Below, piece after piece: positions 43,262 to 44,041 of a DNA stretch of 44,041 nucleotides. Source of the DNA: an uncultured Romboutsia sp. (GTDB lineage: Bacteria > Bacillota > Clostridia > Peptostreptococcales > Peptostreptococcaceae); the NCBI GenBank assembly GCA_904418825.1, contig CAJFPU010000005.1, forward strand, positions 1 to 44,041, written 5' to 3'. The position numbers and the translations under genes are program-made. Position 1 is the stretch's first letter; every line of letters starts with the position of its first letter. The notes below the pieces were generated by a model, which saw only the letters and a program-made list of their open reading frames with translations, was not told where the DNA came from and searched no databases.

Positions 43262-44041
43262 TTATTTTTTATTAAATAATAAATTAATATAATTTACTAT
43301 TGCATAAATCCTTGCATAATCCATTCTTGTTGGACCTATAAAGCTTATCTTTCCTACTAAGTCCTTATCAATATTGTATGTTGCTGTAACTATACTACAA
43401 TCTTTAGCTAATTCAAGATCGTTATCACTACCTATTATTATATTTACATTATCCTTTTGTATTCCTTTTGATTTTAACATACTATCTATTGTCTCTTTTT
43501 TTTCTATCATATTTAAAAAAGATTTAGCTTTTATTATGTCATTAAATTCTGGATAATTAAATATATTAGTTGCTCCATTTAAAGAAAATACAGCTTCTTC
43601 TTCAGACATATTATAGTTAAGAGCATCTATAAGTCCATCTATTAAATTAGAATATTCACCTATTTCATACTTTATAAATGCAATTAATCTTTCATCTATC
43701 TCTACTATACTTTTACCTAATAGTTTTCTAGTTAGATTGTCAGAAATTATATTTAATTTGGATTGATCTAGATAAATATCACTAGTTAGATCTGCCTTTT
43801 TAATATCACCGTTATTAGTTACAACAATAAGTAGTATTTTATTCTCATCTATACTTACTAATTGTATGTGCTTTATAACATTTTTATGGTTTAAACTTTT
43901 AGCTACAGCTACTGTTGTATAATTAGTTAACTGAGATAATAACTTTGATGTTTCTTGAATTAAGTCTTTTATATGGCTTACATTATTTTGTATGCAATCT
44001 TGAATAAGTTTTTTTTCTTCATTACTTAATTCACTTTTACC
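43262..44041 (-). CDS. hrcA: Heat-shock repressor HrcA, 5' end outside window
   Basis: About 259 codons of the C-terminal part of HrcA; the frame stays open to the right edge. I translated it base by base. Visible parts include HIKDLIQETSKLLSQLT, VSIDENKILLIVVTNNG, and the closing FIGPTRMDYARIYAIVNYI, characteristic of HrcA. The DNA-binding N-terminus is missing from the window. HrcA binds CIRCE operators upstream of the operon and is tuned by GroEL; that operator must lie beyond 44041. It is the first gene of hrcA-grpE-dnaK-dnaJ. Confidence 0.93.
   Translation of the reverse strand, partial: GKSELSNEEKKLIQDCIQNNVSHIKDLIQETSKLLSQLTNYTTVAVAKSLNHKNVIKHIQLVSIDENKILLIVVTNNGDIKKADLTSDIYLDQSKLNIISDNLTRKLLGKSIVEIDERLIAFIKYEIGEYSNLIDGLIDALNYNMSEEEAVFSLNGATNIFNYPEFNDIIKAKSFLNMIEKKETIDSMLKSKGIQKDNVNIIIGSDNDLELAKDCSIVTATYNIDKDLVGKISFIGPTRMDYARIYAIVNYINLLFNKK

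Overview
The window looks like chromosomal core DNA of a low-GC, anaerobic, spore-forming member of the Clostridia. Gene content and order (hrcA-grpE-dnaK-dnaJ, then prmA-rsmE-mtaB-HIT-rpsU-yqeY, yqfC-yqfD-phoH-ybeY-dgkA, era-recO-glyQ-glyS-ccpN-PDRP), a cotJABC spore-coat operon and a reverse rubrerythrin all fit Peptostreptococcaceae (Romboutsia / Paraclostridium / Terrisporobacter / Clostridioides type). The family is an inference from gene content, not from a search. Most genes are on the minus strand, so the window is best read from right to left. I saw no tRNA, rRNA, CRISPR array, insertion sequence or prophage.

Layout. 1-5250: a SIMPL-domain gene, a CxxC protein, a monofunctional peptidoglycan glycosyltransferase, a 2[4Fe-4S] ferredoxin, a secreted protein, a candidate small RNA (about 3584-3711), and a two-gene unit of a small protein plus a Ser/Thr kinase. 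5250-8600: a DnaQ-like exonuclease and the ftsE-ftsX-M23 peptidase operon for cell-wall hydrolase control. 8600-13200: an intracellular subtilisin, a membrane-anchored MORN protein, a second DEDDh exonuclease and a TtcA-like tRNA thiolase. 13385-14464: cotJABC. 14600-18200: two unrecognised proteins and topoisomerase III. 18200-27020: PDRP, CcpN, glycyl-tRNA synthetase (glyQS), DUF4342, recO, yqzL, mgtE, era. 27590-31400: the dgkA/PAP2-ybeY-phoH-yqfD-yqfC operon. 31500-34400: an unrecognised protein, TspO, yqeY, rpsU, HIT. 34400-40500: mtaB, rsmE, prmA, a DUF1540 protein, reverse rubrerythrin, an unrecognised protein. 39300-44041: the heat-shock operon, with hrcA running off the right edge.

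Functional themes are translation and RNA quality control (glyQS, rpsU, ybeY, era, rsmE, prmA, mtaB, ttcA), protein folding (hrcA-grpE-dnaK-dnaJ), cell-wall growth (ftsEX with its hydrolase, GT51 enzyme, undecaprenol kinase) and sporulation (cotJ, yqfC, yqfD).

The most interesting signals are non-coding. First, a C-rich candidate small RNA has a good sigma-A promoter, two opposed Spo0A-box-like sequences around its -35, five CCC/CCCC runs and a strong terminator that overlaps the end of the convergent kinase gene. Second, an exact WalR-type direct repeat lies at the -35 of ftsE-ftsX-peptidase. Third, a CcpN-like operator sits in the ccpN leader. Fourth, terminator-like hairpins sit directly in front of yqzL-recO, of rubrerythrin and between dnaK and dnaJ. 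Several genes (ftsE, the second exonuclease, phoH, tspO, dnaJ, grpE) appear to start with TTG, and I corrected starts accordingly.
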